A program made the position numbers and the translations under genes. A DNA stretch of 64,000 bases from Xestospongia muta (taxonomy: Eukaryota > Porifera > Demospongiae > Haplosclerida > Petrosiidae). A model generated the notes under the pieces. The model was not told where the DNA came from. It saw nothing but the letters and a program-made list of their open reading frames with translations, and did not search any database. The stretch is taken from contig OY848925.1 in the NCBI GenBank assembly GCA_963693285.1, positions 4,380,932-4,444,931 on the forward strand, written 5' to 3'. How positions within the stretch are numbered: position 1 is the first letter of the stretch; every line of letters begins with the position of its first letter. Shown in pieces: positions 12,401-23,701 of this stretch.

Positions 12401-13240
12401 TACATCCATTGTCAAAACAATTTTGAGCCCAAAGGTACAGAAGATGAGAGTGAACACTCCAATTCTAGTTTTCATTTTTCTTAATAAAACGTGGAGCGTG
12501 AGTACCATGAGCTGTCTCTTAGAATCAAGTGTCAATGAGATGTTTCCAGTTGGGTTAGGTTCCTGATTTTGGTTGTATATTATAGGTCTGTTGTATACAG
12601 AAGCAACTCAGTCATTAATTGGAATTTTCTCTGTATAACGCTATTTTATAAACGTGTGTGCTCTATTAGTAATTAGTCAATTTATGCATAATTTCCTGTT
12701 GTTAATAAGAAACATTACATGTCTATTTCTTGATAAATACCTTAACAATTATTCTGAACACTGGTGAGTCACTTAAACTTTTGGGTTGGTTTGTGGCTAA
12801 GACTTGTAGACAATGCTTTAAAGCTGTCTGCAGGAAATAGAGAAGCCAGAGACTCAGAGTATCTATTTCCTGCAGAAACACCAACACATTATCTAATCAT
12901 ATACCTCTTATTTCCTGATTAACATCAGAACTCTGCTAAGTGGGTTGGACTTGTGGTATGATTAGGCTAGCTCGGGTTGGTGTTATGTTTCAAAATTATT
13001 ATTGCAATAGTCAAAGATAAACTTATATAGAAAATAAGTTGACCAAGACCAGCCCCAGTAGGTGAAGAGTAACAAAGAATAATTAATAGTGAAAGTTGTC
13101 TAAGTTGGGTAAGATAATTGGGAATGCCTTTAAGGTTTCTACAGGGAAACAGAGCACTTAGGCCTTTCCCTCATGTCCTATATCCCACAAAAACTTCCAA
13201 CCCATTTTTTTAACCTATGTCAACACATAGACCATGATAG
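12401..13240. other. Unique spacer with a small inverted repeat
   Basis: No gene seen. A perfect 14-bp inverted repeat (12827-12840 and 12863-12876, arm tctgcaggaaatag) has a 22-base spacer. The rest resembles no other part of the window. Confidence 0.5.
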
Positions 13241-13244
13241 TTCC

Positions 13245-13252
13245 TATAAAAG
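13245..13252 (+). promoter_or_regulatory. TATA element of FReD gene 4
   Basis: TATAAAAG lies 57 bp upstream of the ATG at 13309. Confidence 0.5.
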
Positions 13253-13308
13253 AAAGGGACATATGTAAGTCACTGTCAGTCATTCAGTGATATTGTACAA
13301 TAAAAAAG

Positions 13309-14149
13309 ATGAAATATTTGGTGTATTTAGTCTTTGTGAGTTATATTGCTGTAATTATATCCTGTCCTACCCCAAGAGATAACAGTGATGATAAAGGTAC
13401 ATTATGTACTCTTGGTGTCATATACATAATGTATCTTGTTTTCTCAGGTACCTGCTGTAAAGTACCACCTAGAGACTGTAAGGATCATTATGAACAAGGT
13501 CACACATGTAGTGGTATATATACTATCAAACCTGATCGTCTACCTGCTTTTAAGGTACTTCAGTTATAATCAAATAACTTACAGCATTGTCTTTTAGGTG
13601 TATTGTGACATGGAGACTGATGGTGGTGGTTGGACTGTCTTCCAAAGAAGAATGGATGGCACTGTAAACTTTTATCGATGTTGGAAAGATTACCTCTGTG
13701 GGTTTGGGGACCTTGATGGAGAGTTTTGGCTAGGCCTCAACAAAATTCATCGTCTCACTACTATCAATTCCACTCTACGTGTTGACCTCCAAGATTTTAG
13801 TGGTAATAAGACATGTGCTAAATATTCAATGTTTGTTGTAGGGGACTCTGACACAAAGTACAAACTACTAGTAGGTGGATATACTGGAGATGCTGGAGAT
13901 AGTCTTACTGGTTATAATGGAATGAAATTTAGTACAAAAGACCAAGATAACGATAGACATAGTAGTATCAATTGTGCTGTGATGTTCAAAGGAGCATGGT
14001 GGTACAAAAATTGTCATAGTGCCAACTTAAATGGCTTATATTTGAGTGGTTCTCACAGTTCTTTTGCTAATGGTGTAGATTGGAGTACATGGAAAGGACA
14101 TTACTACTCTTTGAAATTTACTGAGATGAAAATGAAATACAAGAAGTGA
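13309..14149 (+). CDS. Secreted fibrinogen-related protein (FReD), array copy 4
   Basis: Exons 13309-13396, 13448-13554 and 13598-14149 encode 248 aa. The signal peptide [19 protein letters not shown] is followed by a short acidic linker. The FReD has all hallmark segments: [45 protein letters not shown], a clear Ca-type DQDND, INCA and [15 protein letters not shown]. Two extra cysteines, in WKDYLCGFG and in NKTCAKYS, occur together only here; the first is shared with the 15-20 kb copies, the second is private. They could form an additional disulfide or an inter-chain link (inference). Likely secreted lectin-like protein. Confidence 0.93.
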
Positions 14150-15320
14150 CAGATTGTATTAAGTTTGTATAGCTATTGAATTTATTATTAAAAGTAGTAA
14201 AGTTGACGTCTTTTAATTTTTTATATATTTTATAATTAAATTTAAATAAATGATGTAATCTGACACAGAATTGCAATATTCTTGAAAGTTTTAATCTCAT
14301 CTGACGTGCATGCTCAGTCAATCTTATGCATATTAAATCAATTGTCAAAGAAACCTGAAGAGATGCAAATATTCATCATTTTATTTAAAGCTATAAGTCA
14401 AACAATTATTATTAATTTAGAAATAACTGTAATTTAAGTTGAGAATGCCATACCAATAATCTGCTAGCCCTAGATTCATTTTAATGAGTGTTTATTTGAT
14501 TTATTTATTACTTGTGGGCCAGGGGACACAACTAAGGGAGCCTGGACCTGATAAAATCAGATGTACAGAATACACTAATAGACTTATGAATAAGGCAAAC
14601 AGAATAAACACTAATATAGCTAATGTTTTTCTGATGCTAGAAACTGTGTTGGACAACTTTATGAAGTTAGGCACTTAGTTTATCTACATCATTAAGTGAA
14701 TTAAATTATATGATTGAATAACTGCCAATTCAACACTATAGTTGGTAACTTTATATTATGGTACATGCTTTGTATAAAGCTAAAAGCAGTCATTATATAA
14801 TGTTCATATAGACTAATAAACTCATTCTAATATGTTATTGACAGATGTGACATGTTTACAAATTTACTTTTCCATACTACAAATTGACTGATGGTTCTCT
14901 TTGACAGATGTTGACAGATGCACAATGTTTTCAAATCATATCATTGTTTACATCATAGTTCCTAATGTCTTTGACAATATTTAATAATAATTATTAGGCA
15001 ACATATTTAAATAAGTGTGTATTATTTAGACATACAGATACACACTTAAATAAACTTCAGATGTCAATTATTAGATATTACTTTGAAATATCATTTCTAA
15101 GCTAATATCTAATATTTTGGACACAGATAATTAGAAATGTATATATACTCATCCAAGGATATTGTCTACATTTGTATGATTGTCTACATATGGTATCAAT
15201 ATTTATTATAGTATTATTATACTACAGTATATTATTTATATATAAAACATCGAACATAGTGTATTATATCTATTGCCAGAATGTTTATGTATGTCTTGAT
15301 GAGGGATACAACAACAGTAT
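14150..15320. other. Spacer with array-type repeats, no gene supported
   Basis: The right part (about 14.72-15.3 kb) is homologous to about 16.79-17.3 kb and 18.77-19.3 kb, so it is an older copy of the array spacer. A related segment lies inverted at about 20.52-20.66 kb. An open frame at 14484-14678 lacks family features and shared conservation. Confidence 0.55.
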
Positions 15321-15327
15321 TCACTGC

Positions 15328-15335
15328 TATATAAA
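15328..15335 (+). promoter_or_regulatory. TATA element of FReD gene 5
   Basis: TATATAAA lies 43 bp upstream of the ATG at 15378. It is followed by 'gaagagaaa', a block conserved in the next two genes. Confidence 0.6.
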
Positions 15336-15377
15336 GAAGAGAAAAATCAATAATTTGTCATTTGGACAGTTGCTGTA

Positions 15378-16219
15378 ATGGAGATGAAACAATCTCTATG
15401 GTATTGGACATTCTTTATGTGTTACATCATCACTGCTGTTGTATCCTGTCCTATTACACAAGGATATATTAATGATGATAAAGGTTTGTTGGTAAATACA
15501 TGTGAAGTCTTGTACATATATCTTCCTCAGGTTGTGAATTTTTTCGTGACTGCAAGGATCACTATGAGCATGGTCACACATGTAGTGGTGAATATATTAT
15601 CAAACCCGATAATCTACCACCTTTTAAGGTACTCCAGGTATCATAATATAGGAATAATTTACAATATTGTCTTTAGGTGTATTGTGACATGGAGACTGAT
15701 GGTGGTGGCTGGACTGTCTTCCAAAGAAGAATGGATGGCACTGTAAACTTCTATCGTAGTTGGAAGGATTACCTCTGTGGGTTTGGAGATTTTCATGGAG
15801 AATTTTGGCTAGGCCTCAACAAAATTCATCGTCTCACTTCTAGCAATTCCACTCTACGTGTTGATCTTCAAGATTTTAGTGGTAATAAGAGATATGCTAA
15901 ATATTCCACATTTAATGTAAGGGACTCTGACACAAAGTACAAACTACTAGTAGGTGGATATACTGGAGATGCTGGAGATAGTTTGCAATGGCATAATGGA
16001 ATGAAGTTTACTACAAGTGATAGTGATAATGATGTTGAAAATGTTAAAAATTGTGCTGTGGTGTACAAAGGAGGATGGTGGTATAGCAAATGTCATCATT
16101 CCAATTTAAATGGTCCATACTTAAGTGGTTCTCATACTTCCTATGCTGATGGTGTGAACTGGGGTCATTGGCTAGGTCATCATTACTCTCTAAAATTTAC
16201 AGAGATGAAAGTTAAATGA
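15378..16219 (+). CDS. Secreted fibrinogen-related protein (FReD), array copy 5
   Basis: Exons 15378-15483, 15531-15628 and 15677-16219 encode 248 aa. A second in-frame ATG at 15384 could be the true start; either gives the same signal peptide (core [15 protein letters not shown]). Exon 2 is the most divergent of the three neighbours: it has EHGHTCSGEYIIKPDNLPPFK where the others have [21 protein letters not shown]. Exon 3 encodes a protein segment identical to that of the 17.4-kb gene, including the unusual SDSDND Ca-type motif and KNCA. It is part of the recent 1,985-bp tandem duplication. Secreted lectin-like role inferred. Confidence 0.93.
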
Positions 16220-16630
16220 TAATATTTTAACAATTTCTTATTGTTAAGTCACTGATTTATGTTTATTGTAATCATAATGTTTTATTGTTTATCGTGTTTA
16301 TTATTATAGTTGTTAATTTGCAGATATAACTAATTATGTTGGAAATACAATGAGTCAAATACCTTCACAACACCTCGTTCAGTTGCCATGATGATTACTT
16401 ACTTCTATTGTATAAAACCATTCTTCTAGAATTTGGGATGGTGGTAACTCTTACATGTTAAGCATCCTTTAAGAGCAAGTGATTTTTGGATATTATTATC
16501 AGTTCTAGCCTATTAACTAGTTTCACATGTTATAACAGTGAGTGAAGAAATCGTTTTTCAATTCAGATAATCTCCCACTGTGTAGTTCCTGTTATCAGAC
16601 TCTTCAGACATTTTGCCCAAAGTCTGAAAA

Positions 16631-16746
16631 CAAGATTATGTGTTTTGTAAGAAATATCTGGTATCCAATTATTATTATGGGCCAAACATCTATGGCCCAT
16701 AATAATAATTGGATACCAGATATTTCTTACAAAACACATAATCTTG
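16631..16746. repeat. Perfect 54-bp-arm hairpin, copy 1
   Basis: Positions 16631-16684 and 16693-16746 are exact reverse complements, separated by the 8-base loop aacatcta. A transcript from either strand would fold into a fully paired 54-bp stem. It lies 0.4 kb downstream of a FReD stop codon. It could be a palindromic MITE end or a source of small RNAs; nothing in the sequence decides between these. Confidence 0.9.
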
Positions 16747-17101
16747 TATGTGCAGACCTTTTCATGCTTAGTAAAAGTACATGCATTAAAGTTTTGTAAA
16801 TTTATATTATGAAACATGCTTTGTATATAGATTATAATTAAAAGCTTTATCATTCTAAATGTTTACATAGACTTATAAAAACAGTCTAATGTGTTATTGA
16901 CTGATGTGACATGTTTTCAAATTTACTTTATACCATACTACATATTAACTGATGGTTGTTTTTGACAGATGTTGACAGATCTACTATCCTTTCAAGTCAT
17001 ATTGTTGTTTACATCATAGTTCCTAATATCTTTGACTATATGCAGTATATATTTAAATAAGTGTGTATTATTTTAGATATATAGGTATACACTAAAATAA
17101 T

Positions 17102-17132
<31 letters not shown>

Positions 17133-17315
17133 ATCAATTAATATACTCATGTAGGGGAATTATATAATTGTATACATCTGGTTATCAACATTTTTACAGT
17201 ATGAATATGCTACAGTATATTGTTAATATATAAAACATTGATTATAGTGTATTATATCTATATCTAGTATGTTTGTATGTGTCTTGATGAAGCATACAAC
17301 AACAGTGCTCCCTGC

Positions 17316-17323
17316 TATATAAA
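17316..17323 (+). promoter_or_regulatory. TATA element of FReD gene 6
   Basis: TATATAAA lies 45 bp upstream of the ATG at 17368, in the same context (cctgc before, gaagagaaa after) as the 15.4- and 19.4-kb genes. Confidence 0.6.
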
Positions 17324-17367
17324 GAAGAGAAATGCATTAATAATTTGTCATTTGGACAGTTGCTGTA

Positions 17368-18204
17368 ATGGAGATGAAGCAGTCTCTATGGTATTGGACA
17401 TTCTTTATGTGTTACATCATCACTGCTGTTATATCCTGTCCTATTACACAAGAAGCTATTAATGATGATAAAGGTTTGTCTGTAAATACACATAGTGTTT
17501 TGTAGATATATCTTACTCAGGTTGTGAATTATTTCGTGACTGTAAGGATCATTATGAACAAGGTCACACATGTAGTGGTATATATACTATCAAACCTGAT
17601 CATCTACCTGCTTTTAAGGTACTCCAGTTATAATCAAATAACTTACAACATTGTCTTTTAGGTGTATTGTGACATGGAGACTGATGGTGGTGGTTGGACT
17701 GTCTTCCAAAGAAGAATGGATGGCACTGTAAACTTCTATCGTAGTTGGAAGGATTACCTCTGTGGGTTTGGAGATTTTCATGGAGAATTTTGGCTAGGCC
17801 TCAACAAAATTCATCGTCTCACTTCTAGCAATTCCACTCTACGTGTTGATCTTCAAGATTTTAGTGGTAATAAGAGATATGCTAAATATTCCACATTTAA
17901 TGTAAGGGACTCTGACACAAAGTACAAACTACTAGTAGGTGGATATACTGGAGATGCTGGAGATAGTTTGCAATGGCATAATGGAATGAAGTTTACTACA
18001 AGTGATAGTGATAATGATGTTGAAAATGTTAAAAATTGTGCTGTGGTGTACAAAGGAGGATGGTGGTATAGCAAATGTCATCATTCCAATTTAAATGGTC
18101 CATACTTAAGTGGTTCTCATACTTCCTATGCTGATGGTGTGAACTGGGGTCATTGGCTAGGTCATCATTACTCTCTAAAATTTACAGAGATGAAAGTTAA
18201 ATGA
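17368..18204 (+). CDS. Secreted fibrinogen-related protein (FReD), array copy 6
   Basis: Exons 17368-17473, 17521-17618 and 17662-18204 encode 248 aa. The signal peptide and exon 2 match those of the 19.4-kb gene apart from one Trp/Arg change. Exon 3 is identical in protein to the 15.4-kb gene. All FReD motifs are present: [53 protein letters not shown]. The gene is therefore a crossover hybrid between its two neighbours, and it looks fully functional. Confidence 0.93.
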
Positions 18205-18615
18205 TAATATTTTAACAATTTCTTATTGTTAAGTCACTGATTTATGTTTATTGTAATCATAATGTTTTATTGTTTATCGTGTTTATTATTATAGTTGTTA
18301 ATTTGCAGATATAACTAATTATGTTGGAAATACAATGAGTCAAATACCTTCACAACACCTCGTTCAGTTGCCATGATGATTACTTACTTCTATTGTATAA
18401 AACCATTCTTCTAGAATTTGGGATGGTGGTAACTATTACATGTTAAGCATCCTTTAAGAGCAAGTGATTTTTGGATATTATTATCAGTTCTAGCCTATTA
18501 ACTAGTTTCACATGTTATAACAGTGAGTGAAGAAATCGTTTTTCAATTCAGATAATCTCCCACTGTGTAGTTCCTGTTATCAGACTCTTCAGACATTTTG
18601 CCCAAAGTCTGAAAA

Positions 18616-18731
18616 CAAGATTATGTGTTTTGTAAGAAATATCTGGTATCCAATTATTATTATGGGCCAAACATCTATGGCCCATAATAATAATTGGATA
18701 CCAGATATTTCTTACAAAACACATAATCTTG
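18616..18731. repeat. Perfect 54-bp-arm hairpin, copy 2
   Basis: Exact duplicate of the hairpin at 16631-16746: arms 18616-18669 and 18678-18731, same 8-base loop. Both arms remain perfectly complementary in both copies, which fits the very recent duplication. Confidence 0.9.
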
Positions 18732-19298
18732 TATGTGCAGACCTTTTCATGCTTAGTAAAAGTACATGCATTAAAGTTTTGTAAATTTATATTATGAAAC
18801 ATGCTTTGTATATAGATTATAATTAAAAGCTTTATCATTCTAAATGTTTACATAGACTTATAAAAACAGTCTAATGTGTTATTGACTGATGTGACATGTT
18901 TTCAAATTTACTTTATACCATACTACATATTAACTGATGGTTGTTTTTGACAGATGTTGACAGATCTACTATCCTTTCAAGTCATATTGTTGTTTACATC
19001 ATAGTTCCTAATATCTTTGACTATATGCAGTATATATTTAAATAAGTGTGTATTATTTTAGATATATAGGTATACACTAAAATAATTATATATATGTGTG
19101 TGTGTGTGTGTGTGTATCAATTAATATACTCATGTAGGGGAATTATATAATTGTATACATCTGGTTATCAACATTTTTACAGTATGAATATGCTACAGTA
19201 TATTGTTAATATATAAAACATTGATTATAGTGTATTATATCTATATCTAGTATGTTTGTGTGTGTCTTGATGAAGCATACAACAACAGTGCTCCCTGC

Positions 19299-19306
19299 TA
19301 TATAAA
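19299..19306 (+). promoter_or_regulatory. TATA element of FReD gene 7
   Basis: TATATAAA lies 45 bp upstream of the ATG at 19351. Confidence 0.6.
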
Positions 19307-19350
19307 GAAGAGAAATGCATTAATAATTTGTCATTTGGACAGTTGCTGTA

Positions 19351-20193
19351 ATGGAGATGAAACAGTCTCTACGGTATTGGACATTCTTTATGTGTTACAT
19401 CATCACTGCTGTTATATCCTGTCCTATTACACAAGAAGCTATTAATGATGATAAAGGTTTGTCTGTAAATACACATAGTGTTTTGTAGATATATCTTACT
19501 CAGGTTGTGAATTATTTCGTGACTGTAAGGATCATTATGAACAAGGTCACACATGTAGTGGTATATATACTATCAAACCTGATCATCTACCTGCTTTTAA
19601 GGTACTCCAGTTATAATCAAATAACTTACAACATTGTCTTTTAGGTGTATTGTGACATGGAGACTGATGGTGGTGGTTGGACTGTCTTCCAAAGAAGAAT
19701 GGATGGCACTGTAAACTTCTATCGTAGTTGGAAGGATTACCTCTGTGGGTTTGGAAATTTTTATGGAGAGTTTTGGCTAGGCCTTAACAAAATTCATCGT
19801 CTCACTACTATCAATTCCACTCTACGTGTTGATCTTCAGGATTTTAGTGGTAATAAGAGATATGCTAAATATTCCACATTTAATGTAGGGGACTCTGACA
19901 CAAAGTACAAGCTACTAGTAGGTGGATGTAGTGGAGATGCTGGAGATGGTTTGAAATGGCATAACGAAATGAAGTTTTCTACAAAAGATCATGATAATGA
20001 TGTTTACAATTTAAACTGTGCTGTGCTGTTCAAAGGAGGATGGTGGTATAGAAAATGTCATAGTTCCAATTTAAATGGTCCATACTTAAGTGGTTCTCAT
20101 ACTTCCTATGCTGATGGTGTGAACTGGGCAGGTTGGCTAGGCTATAACTACTCTCTGAAAGTTACAGAGATGAAAGTTAAGCCCAAAAAATGA
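19351..20193 (+). CDS. Secreted fibrinogen-related protein (FReD), array copy 7
   Basis: Exons 19351-19456, 19504-19601 and 19645-20193 encode 250 aa. The signal peptide is like that of the 17.4-kb gene but with Arg for Trp near residue 8. The FReD is complete: [70 protein letters not shown]. It has a private extra cysteine in [12 protein letters not shown] where all other intact copies have YTGDAGD. Its 3' flank diverges from the two upstream copies, so it marks the right border of the recent duplication. Confidence 0.93.
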
Positions 20194-21603
20194 CATAGTT
20201 AATTTAACAATTTGTCATTGTTGAGAGACTGATTTATGTTTGTGTAATCATGTTATTATATCATATTATTATCATTGTTAATTATGTTTATTACTGTAGT
20301 TAATTTTCACAGACTTAATTAAATATATTGGAAATACAATGAGTCAAACACCATTACTATATCATATAATACCTATCTCTGTTACCATGGTGATTATTTA
20401 GACCTAATGTAAAAAAAACCTTTCCAGGCTGTGCAATGGTAGCAATTACTGTGTAAAGCACCCTTCAAACTGTTTTATTTGGATATTACTATGAGTTCTA
20501 GCCTATTTATAACTAGTGTAGACTGTGTTTACCAGTCTATATAAAAATTTTATAATGACAGCTTTTAGTCTTATGCATGTACAAAGCATGTACCATAATA
20601 TAAAGTTTCCAACTATAGTGTTGAATTATTATAAATGAGTTATACTTGTCACATCACCATTTAGTGCTTATGTGCAAAATAATTACTTACACTGAATATT
20701 AAAGGCTCTATTGCTATACTTTATACAATGATACAACTCATAGTGGGTGGATATAGTGGAGGTGCTAGAGATAGTCTCATTGAAATGACATTTATGACTA
20801 AACACAGAGATAACAATGTTTCCAGTGGTAATTGTACTATCAGTTACAAACGTGCATAGTGATATAGTCGTGCCTTTAATTTAAAAGGACTATACTTCAG
20901 TTGTTCTAATACTTCCTATGCTTATAGTATAATATGATATAATTGACTACTCTCTCAGATTTTCAGAGAGGTGATAAGAACAAGTTATTTCTTACATATA
21001 ATTACTTTGATAATGATGATAGTTGATACTTGTTTAAGTACCAATCTAACTATAATTTGTAATATTAACAGGAATGTCCATATCATTACATAGAACAACA
21101 TAGGTATATTGTTTATTTAGCAGTATGTTGTTATAATTATATATGGATTATGTAGACAAGTGATTCTCATTTACTGAAGAAGCATTAAGTTGTCCATTGG
21201 GACATGCAGATGCCTTTGTTTTTAACAGCTTGGTGCAGAAGACATTCATTAGTTGATCTGTACATTGCTTTAATTTAATAGACTTGAGACTATTACTACG
21301 CTATGAAACAAACTTCTTGTAGATAATTGTCACATGAGGACACCTATTATCTTAACTTGAGTATCTGGGGATCTTCGTTAAGATTGACTTACAACACTTA
21401 AATATGTTATAACTATAAGATCATGTAGTTAATTTAATGACCTTGACATGACCTGGAGTCAGCTGTCTTACCATAAAGAACAATACAAAATAACCTATAC
21501 TATGATATGTACATCCAGACTATACTGTAACATGCCCTAAACCAAACAACTTAAAGCACATATTATACTTTCAAATTTAATTATCAGCAGTAGAGATCAT
21601 CAC
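20194..21603. other. Spacer with an inverted array segment and a FReD fragment
   Basis: About 20523-20655 is the reverse complement of array spacer sequence at about 14.72-14.83 kb. About 21.06-21.64 kb is homologous to about 23.12-23.70 kb, so the promoter-proximal region of the 21.6-kb copy was duplicated. No intact gene is present; the FReD fragment is listed separately. Confidence 0.6.
20725..20995 (+). pseudogene. Decayed FReD exon-3 fragment
   Basis: Recognisable by the block for the GGYxGDAGDS region ('gggtggatatagtggaggtgctagagatagtct') through 'cttcctatgcttatagt' near 20925. Several stops and deletions are present, and no exons 1-2 lie upstream. Confidence 0.65.
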
Positions 21604-21611
21604 TATATAAA
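21604..21611 (+). promoter_or_regulatory. TATA element of the FReD copy at 21.6 kb
   Basis: TATATAAA lies 36 bp upstream of the ATG at 21647. The promoter therefore looks intact although the gene carries a stop. The diverged sister upstream of 23702 has TATACAAA. Confidence 0.5.
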
Positions 21612-21646
21612 GAATTGTTTTTTGTTTTTCATTTGGTAGTGCTAAG

Positions 21647-22466
21647 ATGACATATTCACTGTTTTTGATATTGTTTGTGTGTTACATCTCTAGTGTTGTG
21701 TCCTGTCCAACACCAGGAGACAATGATGATAAAGGTATGTAGCACACATACAATGGACATCATCTAATGTCTTTTTTAGGCTGTGAAGTATCTCGTGCTT
21801 ATGACTGTCAGGATCACTATGAACAAGGTCACACATGTGGTGGTATATATACCATCAAACCTGATCGTCTACCTGCTTTTAAGGTACTTCAGTTATAATC
21901 AAATAACTTACAACATTGTCTTTTAGGTGTATTGTGACATGGAGACTGATGGTGGTGGCTGGACTGTCTTCCAAAGAAGAATGGATGGCACTGTAAACTT
22001 CTATCGTGGCTGGAAAGATTAGCTCTGTGGATTTGGGGATCTTGATGGAGAGTTTTGGCTAGGTCTTAACAAAATTCATCGTCTCACTTCCAGAAATTCC
22101 ACTCTACGTGTTGATCTCCAGGATTTTCGTGGTAATAAGAGATATGCTAAATATTCCATATTTAATGTAGGGGACTCTGACACAAAGTACAAACTACTAG
22201 TACAAGGATATATTGGAGATGCTGGAGACAGTTTGAAATGGCATAATGGAATGAAGTTTACAACAAGAAATCATGATAATGATGTTAATAGTAATAATTG
22301 TGCTGTGAAGTACAAAGGAGCATGGTGGTATAAACACTGTCATACTTCTAATTTAAATGGTCTATACTTGAGTGGTAATCACACATCATATGCTGATGGT
22401 GTAATTTGGTATTATTGGCTAGGCCATCATTACTCTCTAAAAGTTACAGAGATGAAAGCTAAATAA
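21647..22466 (+). pseudogene. FReD copy with one nonsense codon (array copy 8)
   Basis: Exons 21647-21734, 21780-21883 and 21927-22466 have correct splice sites and the normal length (244 codons). The signal peptide is MTYSLFLILFVCYISSVVSC. The only obvious lesion is TAG at 22020-22022, replacing the Tyr codon (TAC) in WKDYLCGFG of the sisters. Everything after it stays in frame to TAA at 22466, including [23 protein letters not shown] and WWYKHCH. It could be a very young pseudogene, a polymorphic null allele or an assembly base error. It also has an extra two residues before the first FReD cysteine. Confidence 0.85.
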
Positions 22467-22699
22467 CGATAAAACATAACAATTTGTTTACATATCTCTT
22501 TATATCAAATATAATGACACTTTTATCTACATGTCAAGACACTATACAACCATGTTTTGTTTTATTGTTATATTGTTATTTAAAAATAGTTCACTTTATT
22601 TTAAACAATATAGATTTGCATCAATTGATTGGGATGGTATAATAACTTCAATTAAGCTTATTAAAGATGCAAGATTCAAAATACAGCAATTATATAAAT

Positions 22700-23012
22700 G
22701 AGATGTCACTTGTTACAGTGAGGCTTAGTACAAGCTACATAGCTAAATCATATGAACTCTCAGTGACTGGATATATTGGCAATGCTAGAAATAGTCTTAT
22801 TGATTGTAATGAAATCAAATTTACTACAACACACAGTATTGTCAATGGTAATAGCGCTGTTAGTAATAAAGTAGTATGATGGTATGGTGCTTGTCATGCT
22901 TCCAATTTTTATGGATTATAAACTTCTGTGGTTCTCATACCTCCTATGTTTACATGTAAACTGTTATATTAAACTTGGCTATTACTACACTCTGAAATAT
23001 TCCATAGGTGAA
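22700..23012 (+). pseudogene. Decayed FReD exon-3 fragment
   Basis: Resembles the middle and end of FReD exon 3: a SYELSVTGYIGNARNSL-like stretch matches [16 protein letters not shown], followed by 'tggtatggtgcttgtcatgcttccaat'. The frame is broken after codon 70 of the open stretch. No upstream exons are present. Confidence 0.7.
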
Positions 23013-23701
23013 AGTAAACATATAACATAAGAAAAAAGTTTTGTTTCGTTATTGAAATAATGATAGTTATCAAGTTCATATCTGTTTACATGTGTACACA
23101 GATAAGAATAAATTTAACTGTAATTTGTAATGTTAACAGGAATGTCCGTATCATTTGTATACAAAGTCATGGAATTGATACTTTATTTAGCAACATACTG
23201 TTATATATCCATGGGCATGTGGATAAGTGAAGTTCAGAATAGTTAACTATCCATTTAGTCATGCAGGTAGAATTTATTTTGAGGAACTTAAATGCAGAAA
23301 GCATTCAGCAGTTAATGTTGATTTGTTCATTGCTTTAATTTGATATACTCAAGATTATTATTACACCATGAAACAACTTTTATGTAGATAATTGTTACAT
23401 TAGTCATTACTTAGTTTGAGTAGCCTTGTTCACAGCACATAATGCGTTATAATTACTAGATCATGTAGTTAATGAAAATGATGACATGACCTGGAGTCGC
23501 CTGTCTTAGCATTAAGAACAATACAAAAATAATCATTCCTATACAGTGATATGTACATCCAGACTATATTGTAACATGTCAAAGACCATACAATTTAAAG
23601 CACACATTATACTTCAAACTTACTTAATTATCAACAATAGAGCTCATCACTATACAAAGAAATGTTTCTTTGTTATTCTTATATCATTTGATAGTTCTAA
23701 G
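23013..23701. repeat. Duplicated upstream region of a FReD copy
   Basis: About 23.12-23.70 kb is homologous to about 21.06-21.64 kb, the region upstream of the FReD copy at 21647. No gene is seen in it. Confidence 0.6.

Larger units (their letters stand above)
15677..19645 (+). repeat. Recent tandem duplication, two near-identical 1,985-bp units
   Basis: From exon 3 of the FReD gene at 15.4 kb to near exon 3 of the gene at 17.4 kb, the sequence repeats as 17662 to about 19645 with a fixed offset of 1,985 bp. The only differences I noticed are rare substitutions (for example near 16454/18439) and the length of a (TG)n tract (near 17110 and 19095). The unit boundaries fall inside genes, so the middle gene is a hybrid: upstream half as in the 19.4-kb gene, exon 3 as in the 15.4-kb gene. 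This is the expected product of unequal crossing-over. A collapsed or artificially repeated assembly is the main alternative. Confidence 0.85.

Noticed and set aside
15868..16089. Antisense frame repeated identically at 17853-18074
   Set aside because: It is the shadow of FReD exon 3; its identity reflects the tandem duplication.
16542..16853. Open frames on both strands (85 and 96 codons), repeated at 18527-18838
   Set aside because: They cross the perfect hairpin, which makes both strands read alike; no protein features.
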